Shown: piece by piece, positions 1 to 7,338 of the stretch
Layout of the letters: each line of letters begins with the position of its first letter
Position numbering within the stretch: position 1 is the stretch's first letter
Source: a virus
DNA: 35,345 nt
Reading direction: 5' to 3' (one strand)
Virus record (IMG/VR): IMGVR_UViG_3300042015_000142
Span: 1-35,345 of that record
Made by a program: the position numbers and the translations under genes
The notes under the pieces: generated by a model
The model's database searches: none
Told to the model about the DNA's origin: nothing
What the model saw: only the letters and a program-made list of their open reading frames with translations

Positions 1-142
1 GGGAGCCACGGCCACTACAGCCGCACCACGGAACCTAGACCCGCCCTCCGTGGATCGTCAAGCGTGGGGCGTGGTGCGTGTCGGTGGGGTCCGCTACGCT
101 CGCACCATCCGTTAGCCCGGATCGCGGCCTAACTACCCGCGC

Positions 143-184
143 GGACGGCCCGACTTGCAGGGGTTCCCCCTCGTCGGGCCGTCC
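143..184. promoter_or_regulatory. 12-bp perfect inverted repeat upstream of the first gene
   Basis: The arms GGACGGCCCGAC (143-154) and GTCGGGCCGTCC (173-184) are perfectly complementary. The 18-nt loop contains a second short hairpin, AGGGG/CCCCT (159-163 and 167-171). No T-run follows. It could be a terminator for a gene entering from the left, or a structured leader or operator for the gene at 263. The rest of 1-262 holds no convincing gene. TANNNT-like boxes lie at 95-100 (TACGCT) and 212-217 (TACCGT). Confidence 0.6.
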
Positions 185-211
185 GTCATTCCCCGCCGGC
201 GCAGCTCGTGC

Positions 212-217
212 TACCGT
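212..217 (+). promoter_or_regulatory. Putative -10 box (TACCGT) for the left-end operon
   Basis: TACCGT fits the TANNNT pattern and would give a leader of about 40 nt containing GAGGA (246-250) before the ATG at 263. Just downstream, GCGACCGTCCC (230-240) differs at one position from the palindrome GCGAC-N-GTCGC found in other promoters of this window. No good -35 box is visible. Confidence 0.35.
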
Positions 218-262
218 GGTCTACGAACCGCGACCGTCCCACCACGAGGAGACCCGCCCCGC

Positions 263-523
263 ATGGCGACCACCGACCAGCTCGCAGGAGCCGCAGACCG
301 ACGCGTCGCGACCCTGGAGTTCATCAAGGCGCACATCACGTCGAAGGGATACCCCCCGACCCTCACGGAGATCGCCGACTCGACCGGCGTCGACCGGGCG
401 ACCGTCGTCGTCGACGTCCGCGTCCTGGCGAAGGCTGGCGTCCTCGAGGTGGACCAGCACGTCACCCGCGGCATCCGCGTCGCGAACCACGACATCGTCC
501 TCGTCCCGAGGCCCACGCCGTGA
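263..523 (+). CDS. LexA-type winged-helix DNA-binding protein
   Basis: The 86-residue product is almost entirely a winged helix-turn-helix like the N-terminal domain of LexA. The segment from about residue 15 (VATLEFIKAHI) through GYPPTLTEIADSTGVD to VLAKAGVLEV follows the LexA pattern of helix, GYPP turn, recognition helix and wing. The C-terminal autoprotease domain of LexA is absent, so this is a DNA-binding module only. I chose the ATG at 263 because GAGGA lies 12 nt upstream and the residues added by the longer frame resemble no domain. The stop overlaps the next GTG. As the only recognisable transcription-factor fold here, it is a candidate regulator of the palindromic promoters, but nothing proves this. 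Confidence 0.8.
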   Translation: MATTDQLAGAADRRVATLEFIKAHITSKGYPPTLTEIADSTGVDRATVVVDVRVLAKAGVLEVDQHVTRGIRVANHDIVLVPRPTP

Positions 524-756
524 GCATGGGCCTCGAGGACGCCGGGCGCCGGATCGAGGAGGACCCCGATGTCCTCGAGGTCGCCGGGGCGATCTACCGC
601 GCCACACACCCCCCGTTCGTCCCGTGCGTCATCCTCGTCGCCGCGGAGGACGCGAAGGTGTGGCGCGAGCACACGTGGAACCTCCGCCCGCGTGGCGCCG
701 TCACGATCGTCGAGACGGCCCTCATGCTCCCCGGGTGCGCGAGGGTCGGGTCATGA
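520..756 (+). CDS. Hypothetical protein, 78 aa
   Basis: Not recognised. The GTG start overlaps the preceding stop (GTGA) and the end overlaps the next ATG, so it is translationally coupled on both sides. The product is a small soluble alpha/beta protein with an acidic start (EDAGRRIEEDPDVLE) and a hydrophobic stretch around VPCVILVAAED. It has no catalytic motif or membrane segment. The first Met is at the third codon, so initiation there is also possible. Confidence 0.6.
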   Translation: MSMGLEDAGRRIEEDPDVLEVAGAIYRATHPPFVPCVILVAAEDAKVWREHTWNLRPRGAVTIVETALMLPGCARVGS

Positions 757-995
757 GCACCCGCACGAAGCCGCCGACGGTGATGCCCCGCCTCGCGGAC
801 GGCAGCATCCCGCAGCAGGGCATGACCGTCGAGCACCCGGACGGCGTCCGCGGCCCGCTCCTCTACACGGTCCCCCGGCGCGGTCTCGACGACACCGTCG
901 TCCGCAACGTCGACGACTGGCAGACCCTCATCCGCACCACGACCGGCCGCGCCGTGCGGCGCACCACCCGCGAGCTGCACCCGGTGCGCTCATGA
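753..995 (+). CDS. Hypothetical protein, 80 aa
   Basis: Not recognised. The ATG overlaps the preceding stop (ATGA) and the stop overlaps the next ATG, placing it in the same operon. The protein is basic, with an Arg/Thr-rich C-terminus (TTTGRAVRRTTRELH). It has no Cys pairs, membrane segment or recognised motif. Confidence 0.6.
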   Translation: MSTRTKPPTVMPRLADGSIPQQGMTVEHPDGVRGPLLYTVPRRGLDDTVVRNVDDWQTLIRTTTGRAVRRTTRELHPVRS

Positions 996-1180
996 GCTGG
1001 TGGGTGGTGTTTACCGTCGCGCTCCTGGGCGTCCTGGCGGCGTGGTGGAACCTCGTCCGTCTCTGCGAGCATGACCACCCCCCCGCCGCCGCTGTCGTCG
1101 TGACGATCGCGTCGGCGTTCACGTCCACGACCGTCCTGTCGGTGTCGATCCTCGCCCTCCTGCGCCTCGCGGTGGCGTGA
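992..1180 (+). CDS. Small membrane protein with two transmembrane helices, 62 aa
   Basis: The product begins with a hydrophobic helix (VVFTVALLGVLAAWW, about residues 4-18), has a short polar hairpin (NLVRLCEHDHPP), then a second hydrophobic helix (residues about 32-60). This is an inner-membrane hairpin. The lysis genes are about 31 kb away, so a holin role is unlikely. A host-interaction or exclusion role is possible but cannot be read from the sequence. Overlapping starts and stops couple it to both neighbours. Confidence 0.6.
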   Translation: MSWWVVFTVALLGVLAAWWNLVRLCEHDHPPAAAVVVTIASAFTSTTVLSVSILALLRLAVA

Positions 1181-1524
1181 TGCTGACCGCCGATGAGTAC
1201 CGCGCACAGGTCGCCGCGTCCATGACGGAGGCCGACCTACAGGCCCGCGTGATCCGCCTCGCGAAGATCACCGGGTGGCGCTACTACCACACCCACGACT
1301 CCCGGCGCTCCGTCGGGGGGTTCCCCGACCTCGTCCTCGTCCACCCCCGGCAGCGGCGCATCCTGTACCGCGAGCTCAAGCGCCGGACGGGCAGGGTGAG
1401 CCCGGAGCAGACAGCATGGATCGCAGCCCTCGCCGCCGCCGGCGCGGACGTCAGGGTGTGGCGCCCCATGGATCTCCTCGACGGCACGATCGCCGCCGAG
1501 CTCTCACGAGAGGTGAACCGATGA
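1180..1524 (+). CDS. VRR-NUC domain nuclease
   Basis: The 114-residue protein matches the compact VRR-NUC fold of the PD-(D/E)xK superfamily. It shows the N-terminal TEADLQ motif (residues 16-21), HTHDSRRSVGGFPD with Asp50, then YRELKR supplying Glu65 and Lys67, followed by the typical SPEQ-WI-AL-AAGA-V-VW ending. The metal-binding and catalytic set appears complete, so it should be active. Stand-alone VRR-NUC proteins are common in phages and are thought to act on branched or nicked DNA. The ATG at 1180 overlaps the previous stop; a GTG one codon upstream (1177) is an alternative. Confidence 0.85.
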   Translation: MLTADEYRAQVAASMTEADLQARVIRLAKITGWRYYHTHDSRRSVGGFPDLVLVHPRQRRILYRELKRRTGRVSPEQTAWIAALAAAGADVRVWRPMDLLDGTIAAELSREVNR

Positions 1525-1742
1525 CACCGCAGCTCCCGTGGCTTCCCCCGCGTACGTACCCGCCGCGCACGTACGCCGGCGCCGCGCCCCTGCCCCACGA
1601 CCGCATGGCGCCCGCGCACCGCCCAGCCGTGCCGGTGTCGCCGGACTGCGCCGCGGGCAAGTGCCGGCCGTGCGCCGGGTCCGCGATGGACGACGAGACG
1701 GACGAGATCGTCGCCTGTCAGCACGAGTGCCACAACCACTAG
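1521..1742 (+). CDS. Small Cys/His-rich protein, 73 aa
   Basis: The ATG overlaps the previous stop. After a Pro/Tyr/Arg-rich start come CAAGKCRPC and, near the C-terminus, CQHECHNH. Together these give five Cys and several His able to bind one zinc ion. The function is unknown. The TAG stop merges with the start of the promoter motif at 1740. Confidence 0.6.
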   Translation: MTPQLPWLPPRTYPPRTYAGAAPLPHDRMAPAHRPAVPVSPDCAAGKCRPCAGSAMDDETDEIVACQHECHNH

Positions 1743-1768
1743 CGCGACCGTCGCGGTACGTGTACGAT
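1740..1768 (+). promoter_or_regulatory. Palindrome-type promoter before the zinc-finger gene
   Basis: TAGCGC (1740-1745) occupies the -35 position, 17 nt before a TACGAT -10 box (1763-1768). The spacer contains the 11-bp palindrome GCGACCGTCGC (1744-1754), then GGTACGTG directly before the -10 box. The same layout recurs at 7100, 13754 and 33588. A 17-nt core, ACTAGCGCGACCGTCGC, is identical here and at 33586-33602. The transcript would carry AGGAG (1796-1800) ahead of the GTG at 1806. Confidence 0.65.
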
Positions 1769-1805
1769 TGGGCTGCACGCCCCACCCGCCGAACTAGGAG
1801 CCACC

Positions 1806-2000
1806 GTGCCCACCACCCCCGCCCCGGAGCCCGTCCTCGACCAGCTCCACCACGGCCACGAACACCCCCTCGTCGCCTGCACCGACTGCGGATGCCTCGT
1901 CATCCCGGAGTACATCCGCACCCACGAGCGTGTGTGCCCCGGCGTCCCTGCGAAGGGCCTCACCGCACTCGCCCGCCGCATCCTCGGGATCAAGCCGTGA
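1806..2000 (+). CDS. C2HC zinc-finger protein, 64 aa
   Basis: The sequence CTDCGC, a 10-residue helix-forming stretch, then THERVC makes a CxxC...HxxxC zinc finger around residues 25-44. It is followed by a basic amphipathic tail (LTALARRILGIKP). The GTG start has AGGAG 5 nt upstream and is the first gene after the palindrome-type promoter. DNA or RNA binding is plausible. The stop overlaps the next GTG. Confidence 0.65.
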   Translation: MPTTPAPEPVLDQLHHGHEHPLVACTDCGCLVIPEYIRTHERVCPGVPAKGLTALARRILGIKP

Positions 2001-2386
2001 GCGACGCCCTGCGGGACCGCATCCGCGAGGACGCCATCGAGCACGCCGCACAGGCAGCGTGGGACCGCGAGCCGCACGAAATGCCCTGGGAACGGATGCC
2101 CGCCTCCGTGCAGGAGTCCATGCGTGCCCTCGTTCGGGACGACGTCGAGGCCGTCCTCGAGCACCTCGACGCCCGGTGCCTCCTCGACCTCGACGCGGAG
2201 CCCGACACCTACCCGCCCGGCACCCCGTTCGACGGAGTCATCGGCGCGGCCGGACGCCACGCGAAGGCGTGCACCGTCCCCGTCCGAACCGTCTATCAGG
2301 GCGTCGGATTCATGGCTTACCCCGGTGACACGTTCTCCGAGATCGCCACCCGTTACGCGCAGGCCGCGGACGAGGCCCCCCGGTGA
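1997..2386 (+). CDS. Hypothetical protein, 129 aa
   Basis: Not recognised. The GTG overlaps the previous stop. The first half is helical and acidic (ALRDRIREDAIEHAAQAAWD), and the second half carries short beta-like segments (TVPVRTVYQGVGFMAYPGD). There is no signal peptide, membrane helix or catalytic motif. It sits in the zinc-finger operon and is coupled to the next gene by a GTGA overlap. Confidence 0.6.
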   Translation: MSDALRDRIREDAIEHAAQAAWDREPHEMPWERMPASVQESMRALVRDDVEAVLEHLDARCLLDLDAEPDTYPPGTPFDGVIGAAGRHAKACTVPVRTVYQGVGFMAYPGDTFSEIATRYAQAADEAPR

Positions 2387-2679
2387 CCGCCGTCACCGCC
2401 GTCCGCCCGAACGGCAAGCCCTACCGACGTCGCGCCCCCGTGCGGGTCGAGCAGTTCGAGACATACGACGAGGGAACCGGCATCGTTGTCGTCGGGACTC
2501 ACGACGTCGAGCTCGCCCGGCACCTCGCCGCCGGCATCATCGTCGAGTACGACCTCACCGACGTGGAGCCGCGGCCGTTGTGGTGGCGTCTGGTGCCGTG
2601 GGATGGGACAGGCCAGTTCGACCAAATATGGATCGACGACCCTGTCCGCGGGGTCCCCGTCGTGGTGTGGCAACCGTGA
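2383..2679 (+). CDS. Hypothetical protein, 98 aa
   Basis: Not recognised. The GTG overlaps the previous stop. The N-terminus is basic (RPNGKPYRRRAPVRVEQFE), followed by a beta-rich, Trp-rich half (PLWWRLVPWDGTGQFDQIW). It looks like a small beta-barrel, but no family can be named. The stop overlaps the next GTG. Confidence 0.6.
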   Translation: MTAVTAVRPNGKPYRRRAPVRVEQFETYDEGTGIVVVGTHDVELARHLAAGIIVEYDLTDVEPRPLWWRLVPWDGTGQFDQIWIDDPVRGVPVVVWQP

Positions 2680-3020
2680 GCGCCCCGCAGGCATGCACCA
2701 CCTGCGGGCACCGCCCCACCCGCCGCCGCAAGGCCCGCCCCACCGGCGTCATCGCCGACGCGTTCCAGACCTGGCGCCGCATCCGCCTCGACTTCGACGA
2801 CCACATCGAGGCGCAGCTCACCCGCGCCGAACACGACACCCGCGGCATCCTCCTCAACCCCGCCGGCCGCGCGAAAGGCATCGACCCCCGCACCCTGTTC
2901 TACGGGCCCCGCGCCCGCGTCAACGCCTACGCCTCGGAGGAGCTCCTCGACTGGTTCCACGAGCACGGACGCACCACCTTCGCCACATACGAACGACACC
3001 ACCCGGAGGCCCGACCATGA
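2676..3020 (+). CDS. Hypothetical protein with N-terminal Cys pair, 114 aa
   Basis: Starts at a GTG overlapping the previous stop. CTTCGH near the N-terminus, followed by the basic run RPTRRRKARPT, resembles half of a zinc ribbon. The rest is a charged helical protein (RIRLDFDDHIEAQLTRAEHD). Nucleic-acid binding is possible. The family was not recognised. Confidence 0.6.
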   Translation: MSAPQACTTCGHRPTRRRKARPTGVIADAFQTWRRIRLDFDDHIEAQLTRAEHDTRGILLNPAGRAKGIDPRTLFYGPRARVNAYASEELLDWFHEHGRTTFATYERHHPEARP

Positions 3021-3226
3021 CCGCAGGACCCGTTAACGCCACCCCTGTGTGGGTGGGCATCCCTGAGCCCGTCGTCACCCACGACACCAGCACCCCGGAC
3101 TACCCGGTCCAGCTCGTCATGGGGGTCCCCCCGCAGGAGTTCGGGTTCACCCCGGAGGAGGCCCTCGACCTCGCCGTCCGGCTCATGGAGGTCGCGAACG
3201 ACGCCCGCGGGGTGCCCCGTGGCTGA
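3017..3226 (+). CDS. Hypothetical protein, 69 aa
   Basis: The ATG overlaps the previous stop. It is a small acidic protein with two beta-like segments and a C-terminal helix (PEEALDLAVRLMEVANDA). This resembles the small effector-like proteins common in actinophage accessory operons, but no function can be assigned. Confidence 0.6.
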   Translation: MTAGPVNATPVWVGIPEPVVTHDTSTPDYPVQLVMGVPPQEFGFTPEEALDLAVRLMEVANDARGVPRG

Positions 3227-3965
3227 CGACCTGGCACGGGCTGAGGCTAAGGCACGGTACCCGGACCGCAGCCTCTCGATAGAGGATGGCGTGACGCCTG
3301 ATCCCCGCAGTGCTCCGTTTGTCGAAGGTGCCCGCTGGCAGCGTGAGCAGACCCCCGCACCGACCGTGCCCGAGGCGTGCGACGGCGGCGCGAACCCATC
3401 GCTCAACCACGAGGGGCACCGCTGGCCGTGCGGCGACGCGACCTCCGCACCGACCGACGAGGACCGGGAAGCGCTGATCGTAGCGGCCATCGCACCGGCG
3501 CTCGACCGGGCCCGGGAGCAGTCCGTCCCGGACCTGACGAGCCGTGAGTGCATGCTCGTCGGCCACGGAGCACAGGCCGCAGCAGAGTTCGTCCTCGCTG
3601 CGGGGTTCCGCCGTCAGCCCACCGTCACCGCCGAGCAGATCGCGCGGGCGATTGCGGATTGGGCCAACGATGGGCGACACATCCCGGCCAACCTGGTGAC
3701 CATCGACGGCGGTCCGAGCGTCGAGGCCCGTGAACTAGCCGAGCAGGTCGCCGCCCTGGGCATCCCCGTGGAGGAGTCATGTGGCGGCATCCTGCGCGAA
3801 GCGCTGGCGCAGGCGAACGAGCGAGCGGACGCCGCTGCCCGTGAGGCGGCAGCGCTGCGGGCGGTTGTGCGAGCCGAGGTGGACGGATGGAAGCCGCCGG
3901 ACACCGTTCATGGGGGCGCACTGCTGGCACTCCTTGCCGACCCCACACCGGAGGCCGACCGATGA
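3219..3965 (+). CDS. Hypothetical mosaic protein, 248 aa
   Basis: The GTG start gives an 8-nt overlap with the previous gene. The protein is a string of short segments: a helical start, the phrase APFVEGARWQRE seen in various phage accessory proteins, a Cys/His cluster (CDGGANPSLNHEGHRWPC), a helical middle and a long Ala/Arg helix (ANERADAAAREAAALRAVV). Codon choice is slightly less GC-biased than in its neighbours, with more GCT, TTC and mixed third positions, which suggests recent assembly from other sources. The function is unknown. Confidence 0.6.
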   Translation: MADDLARAEAKARYPDRSLSIEDGVTPDPRSAPFVEGARWQREQTPAPTVPEACDGGANPSLNHEGHRWPCGDATSAPTDEDREALIVAAIAPALDRAREQSVPDLTSRECMLVGHGAQAAAEFVLAAGFRRQPTVTAEQIARAIADWANDGRHIPANLVTIDGGPSVEARELAEQVAALGIPVEESCGGILREALAQANERADAAAREAAALRAVVRAEVDGWKPPDTVHGGALLALLADPTPEADR

Positions 3966-4144
3966 CGAACCGCGGGGACCGCAACCGCTCCAAGCCCGGC
4001 CGCGACCGTGGCGCACGCACCGAACGCCGCCACCCCGAACCCATCACCGCCGAGGAATGGGCCCTCCTGGAGGACATGAGCATCGGCGAACGTGAGGCGT
4101 GGCTCGCCGACCGTGACAGACTGCGACCACCGCGCCGCGGGTAA
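3962..4144 (+). CDS. Small basic protein, 60 aa
   Basis: The ATG overlaps the previous stop. The N-terminal half is very basic and probably disordered (RGDRNRSKPGRDRGARTERR), followed by a short helix (ITAEEWALLEDMSIGEREAWL). It is the last gene before the terminase promoter. A nucleic-acid-associated role is possible. Confidence 0.55.
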   Translation: MTNRGDRNRSKPGRDRGARTERRHPEPITAEEWALLEDMSIGEREAWLADRDRLRPPRRG

Positions 4145-4170
4145 GGTGGGACCGAGATCCTAGGAGGTGA
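4142..4170 (+). promoter_or_regulatory. Promoter and strong ribosome-binding site for the terminase operon
   Basis: TAAGGT (4142-4147) is a TANNNT -10 box at the end of the preceding gene. AGGAGGTGA (4162-4170) is a full complement of the 16S rRNA 3' end, placed 7 nt before the GTG at 4175. This is the strongest Shine-Dalgarno sequence I see in the window. Confidence 0.55.
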
Positions 4171-4174
4171 GACG

Positions 4175-4705
4175 GTGGGCAAGGCAGTCGCCCGGCACAA
4201 CAAGACAAAGGCGGCACGCCTCCTCGAGGCGCAGCGGGCCCTAGAGCTGCACGCCTCCGGGGTCGAGGACGTCATCATCTGCGAGGAGCTCAAGATCAGC
4301 AGGGCGACCCTGTACCGGCGGATGGAGTGGGCTCGCAGCATCGTCCTCGACCCGACCGTCGAGCAGTACCGGCAGGAGGCCGCACTCCGGATCCGCGAGT
4401 CCCGCCGGCGGATCTACGCGAAGCTCGAGGAGCGCCGGCCCGTGCAGACGATCGTCGGGCCGATCATGGACCCGGCCACCGGTGAGTGGATGACGGAGCC
4501 CGTGTGCGGCCCGGCGGAGGTCGCCGCCCTCACCGGGCAGCTCGTGCGCCTGGAGGACATCGAGGCGAAGCTCCGCGGTGGGTACGCCCCGACGCAGGTG
4601 AACGTGAAGCACACGGTAGAGAACGCGTTCGATCAGCTCATCGCGGAGCTGGCGCAGAACGACCCCCGCCCCGCCGAGACACAGGAGACGACCGATGCCC
4701 GGTAA
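4175..4705 (+). CDS. Terminase small subunit
   Basis: Recognises the packaging site and loads DNA onto the large terminase. The N-terminal part has a helix-turn-helix (about residues 22-52: ALELHASGVEDVIICEELKISRATLYRRM), as in many small terminases. A helical oligomerisation region and an acidic C-terminal tail likely to contact the large subunit follow. The length of 176 aa is usual for the family. The GTG start is fixed by the AGGAGGTGA site 7 nt upstream. It lies 681 nt before the large subunit, separated by three small genes. The last 11 nt overlap the next gene. Confidence 0.75.
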   Translation: MGKAVARHNKTKAARLLEAQRALELHASGVEDVIICEELKISRATLYRRMEWARSIVLDPTVEQYRQEAALRIRESRRRIYAKLEERRPVQTIVGPIMDPATGEWMTEPVCGPAEVAALTGQLVRLEDIEAKLRGGYAPTQVNVKHTVENAFDQLIAELAQNDPRPAETQETTDAR

Positions 4706-5051
4706 GCCGCCGTGGGACCATGAGGGGCACCACCCGGTGCAGCACCGCGACGGGAAGCCGCCATGGTGCAACGCCTGTGGGTGGCCGTCGCCCGACCCCC
4801 TCGTCGTCGCTGTCGCCGAGAGTGAACGTCTCCGCCTCCTCCTCACAGGCGCCGCGAATGTTATTGAGGCGGTCCGCACCCTCCTCGTCGACCGTCACCA
4901 GCTCTACGCGCAGGCCGTCGCCGCCGGGCAGATCCCGCCCGGCGCCCCGGAGCTCATCCGCATAGACGAGGTCATGGCCGTCCTCGTCGCCGGCGCGTCC
5001 GTCGGGCTCGACGAGGCACCTGCGGTGACCACGGAGGGCCCTCGTGAGTGA
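4695..5051 (+). CDS. Hypothetical protein with zinc-ribbon-like N-terminus, 118 aa
   Basis: The first 35 residues contain DHEGHH and WCNACGW, possible zinc ligands. A helical segment (LRLLLTGAANVIEAVRTLLVDRHQLYAQAV) and an acidic tail follow. It overlaps both neighbours and lies between the two terminase genes. A packaging accessory role is possible but unproven. Confidence 0.6.
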   Translation: MPGKPPWDHEGHHPVQHRDGKPPWCNACGWPSPDPLVVAVAESERLRLLLTGAANVIEAVRTLLVDRHQLYAQAVAAGQIPPGAPELIRIDEVMAVLVAGASVGLDEAPAVTTEGPRE

Positions 5052-5265
5052 CTACCGGTACGCCGCCGCGGCTGACCTGTGGGTGCAGGACGACCACGTC
5101 ATCGACGGGAGGGACATGCCCGACGAGCTCAAGCCCGACGACGCCGCCCCCGCACAGGTCGTCCTAGTGCGCGACGACGCCGGGCAACTCATCGGCGCGG
5201 AGGTGTGGGAGTACAGCGGCGCCCCCCGCGGATGGTCCCTGTCCCGATGGGTGCCCGTCGAGTGA
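5044..5265 (+). CDS. Hypothetical protein, 73 aa
   Basis: The GTG start lies 8 nt inside the preceding gene. A small acidic protein with an aromatic C-terminus (WEYSGAPRGWSLSRWVPVE). No family recognised. The stop overlaps the next GTG. Confidence 0.55.
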   Translation: MSDYRYAAAADLWVQDDHVIDGRDMPDELKPDDAAPAQVVLVRDDAGQLIGAEVWEYSGAPRGWSLSRWVPVE

Positions 5266-5390
5266 TCCCCCCGCCGCCTCCGCCCCCTGTCCGCCTTGAG
5301 TGCGGCCGGTGCTACGGCTCCGGCCGCATCTGGCTCCGCCTCCTCACGTGCTACGCGTGCGCCGGCGTCGGGTGGGTGTGGTCCGAGTGA
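5262..5390 (+). CDS. Mini zinc-binding protein, 42 aa
   Basis: The GTG at 5262 overlaps the previous stop and the end overlaps the large-terminase start. After a run of seven prolines it carries CGRCYGSGR and CYACAGVG, two CxxCxGxG-like motifs as in the DnaJ zinc domain, so it should bind one zinc ion. Its small size and tight coupling suggest a chaperone-like or regulatory peptide, but this is inference. Confidence 0.6.
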   Translation: MIPPPPPPPVRLECGRCYGSGRIWLRLLTCYACAGVGWVWSE

Positions 5391-7099
5391 GCGTGCTGAC
5401 CGAGGGCGCAGTCGAAGCCCTCCGCGTGATCTACACCCAAGGGTCCGACGCCGACCGTGAACGGGCCCGCCTCGAGCTCGTCGCCCGCGGCCTCATCGCC
5501 GACCCCGCCGGGGAACTCCGTGCCGAGATCCGCGCCGGCGGGCCCATGCTCCTCGGTGAACGGCTCATGCCCGACACCGTGTACGGGGCACGCTCCCCCC
5601 TGCACGACTTCCTCAACGACTGGCACCTCCGCGAAGCGGCCGGCCGACCCGGCGCCCGGTCCGGGTGCGCCGCCCCCCGCGGGCACGGCAAGTCGACCGC
5701 GGCCGTCGAGCTGGGCGCCCTGTGGCACGCCGCGAACTGCACCCGCCGCTTCCAGGTCATCATCAGCGACACGTACGAGCAGGCCGTCGGCCGCGTGCAG
5801 GCCATCAAGGGGGCCGTCGAGACGAACGACGAACTCCGCGACACGTACCCGAAGCTCCGGCCAGCGTTCGGCCGTGGCGAGCCCGGCACGTGGCGGGAGA
5901 ACGACCTCGTCTTCGCCTGCGGATGCCGCATCATCGGCCTCGGTGCAGGGACCTCCATCCGTGGCCTCAAGCACCGTGACGCCCGGCCCGACCTCGTGTA
6001 CCTCGACGACCTCGAGGACGAGACGTCCGTGTCGACGCCCCACCAGATCGAGAAGCGGCTCAAGTGGTTGACCCGGACCGCCCTCAACCTGGGGTCGCCC
6101 ATCAAGGGCCTCTCCGTCCTGTGGGTGGGGACGATCCTGTCGCGCGACGCCCTCCTCAACCTCGTGACCGGGGCCGCGCTCGACGAGGGGCAGACCCGCC
6201 CCCGGTGGGCGCAGATGTGGTCCCCGACCGTGTTCCGTGCGGAGATCGAGGGGTCGGAGCGGATCTCCACCACGGCGACCGTCGAGGACCCCATCACGAA
6301 GGCCCTGTTTCAGGTCACGTACGACGTCGGCGAGCCGATGTGGTCGGAGCTCACTCGTGAGGACCTCGCGAAGATCCGCGGCGGTGTGGGCGATGCCGGG
6401 TACGCCGCGGAGTACATGGCCGACCCCGTGGACGGCAAGGGCGGGATGCTCGTCGCACCGCAGCTCGCGTCGTGGGTGAACCCGCAGTACCCGCCCCGGG
6501 ACCGCCTCATCCGGTGGTCGCGCACGGACGGGCCGGGCCGTACTGCGGCGTCGGGTGTCGCCGCGGTGGCGAACCTCACCATCGCGGCAGCGCTGGACCC
6601 GCAGTTCGCGGAGGTCACCGGGAGCAACGACCCGGACCTCGCAGCGATCGTCGTCGTCGGTCAGCTCGGGGCGGAGTCGTTCATCCTCGACGCGTGGATC
6701 GGCCGGGACAAGGTCGGGCAGGCGCAACGCCTCGTGACGATGGCGCTCAAGTGGGGGGCGTTCGCCGCCGGCGTCGAGGTCGTCGCGGCACAGGTGCTCG
6801 TCGCGGACGAGGCAGCGCAGCTCGCGGCCATCCCGATCATCCGGGAGCCGGCGACGGACGGGAAGGAGGTGCGGGCCCTGTCGGCGTCGGTGCGGTTGAC
6901 GCAGGGGCGCGTGCACCTCCTCGCGACGGAGGGGGATGCGGCGGACCTGCCGAAGTACCTGACGGCGTTCCCGAACGGGCGGTACAAGGACCCGGTCGAC
7001 GCGTTCGTGATGGCGCAGAACATCGCGGCGCGGGCGACGCCGGTGCAGACGGGTGGGGTGTCGTCGGGTCCGTCGGTGGGTGGTCCCCGTTCGGCGTAG
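5387..7099 (+). CDS. Terminase large subunit
   Basis: ATP-driven DNA packaging motor and nuclease. The 570-residue protein has a Walker A motif (APRGHGKST, residues 96-104) and a Walker B motif with following acidic residues (LVYLDDLED, residues 203-211). A coupling-like segment (LSVLWVGT) follows, and the C-terminal RNase H-like nuclease starts near IAAALDPQFAE with the late acidic motif DPVDAFVMAQN. The GTG at 5387 overlaps the preceding stop; a longer upstream reading only extends into the mini zinc protein in another frame. The protein appears intact and of normal length. Confidence 0.93.
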   Translation: MSVLTEGAVEALRVIYTQGSDADRERARLELVARGLIADPAGELRAEIRAGGPMLLGERLMPDTVYGARSPLHDFLNDWHLREAAGRPGARSGCAAPRGHGKSTAAVELGALWHAANCTRRFQVIISDTYEQAVGRVQAIKGAVETNDELRDTYPKLRPAFGRGEPGTWRENDLVFACGCRIIGLGAGTSIRGLKHRDARPDLVYLDDLEDETSVSTPHQIEKRLKWLTRTALNLGSPIKGLSVLWVGTILSRDALLNLVTGAALDEGQTRPRWAQMWSPTVFRAEIEGSERISTTATVEDPITKALFQVTYDVGEPMWSELTREDLAKIRGGVGDAGYAAEYMADPVDGKGGMLVAPQLASWVNPQYPPRDRLIRWSRTDGPGRTAASGVAAVANLTIAAALDPQFAEVTGSNDPDLAAIVVVGQLGAESFILDAWIGRDKVGQAQRLVTMALKWGAFAAGVEVVAAQVLVADEAAQLAAIPIIREPATDGKEVRALSASVRLTQGRVHLLATEGDAADLPKYLTAFPNGRYKDPVDAFVMAQNIAARATPVQTGGVSSGPSVGGPRSA

Positions 7100-7128
7100 T
7101 TGCGCGACGGTCGCGGTACGTGTAACGT
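7100..7128 (+). promoter_or_regulatory. Palindrome-type promoter after the terminase gene
   Basis: TTGCGC (7100-7105), a 17-nt spacer and TAACGT (7123-7128) form a -35/-10 pair. The spacer contains the palindrome GCGACGGTCGC (7104-7114) and GGTACGTG. The ATG of the next gene is 7 nt after the -10 box, so the mRNA would be leaderless or nearly so. Confidence 0.65.
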
Positions 7129-7135
7129 CTCCCGC

Positions 7136-7336
7136 ATGGCAACCATCCGCATCCGCGCCGACCGGGTCCGCGTCGGCGACATGGCTCTCCACAAGTCCAA
7201 CACTCTCGACCCGCGCCCCGTCGCAGAGGTAGACCATGCGGCCCGCACCGTCCGCCTCGCCATCGGGAGCGTCGTCACCGCCCCGATCCCGCGCTCGAAC
7301 TACACGTACACCCGCCGCGCCGAGACAGGAGCCTGA
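7136..7336 (+). CDS. Hypothetical protein, 66 aa
   Basis: A small, basic, beta-rich protein (MATIRIRADRVRVGDMAL...ARTVRLAIGSVV). I chose the ATG at 7136 because the -10 box TAACGT lies 7 nt upstream; a longer frame from 7100 would start inside the promoter. There is no Shine-Dalgarno sequence, consistent with leaderless expression. The function is unknown. Confidence 0.6.
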   Translation: MATIRIRADRVRVGDMALHKSNTLDPRPVAEVDHAARTVRLAIGSVVTAPIPRSNYTYTRRAETGA

Positions 7337-7338
7337 CC

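Noticed and set aside
78-995. 305-codon plus-strand frame at the left end
   Set aside because: Only its last 80 codons (from 753) look like real protein. The earlier part is Arg/Ser/Pro-rich shadow of the winged-helix gene and its neighbour.
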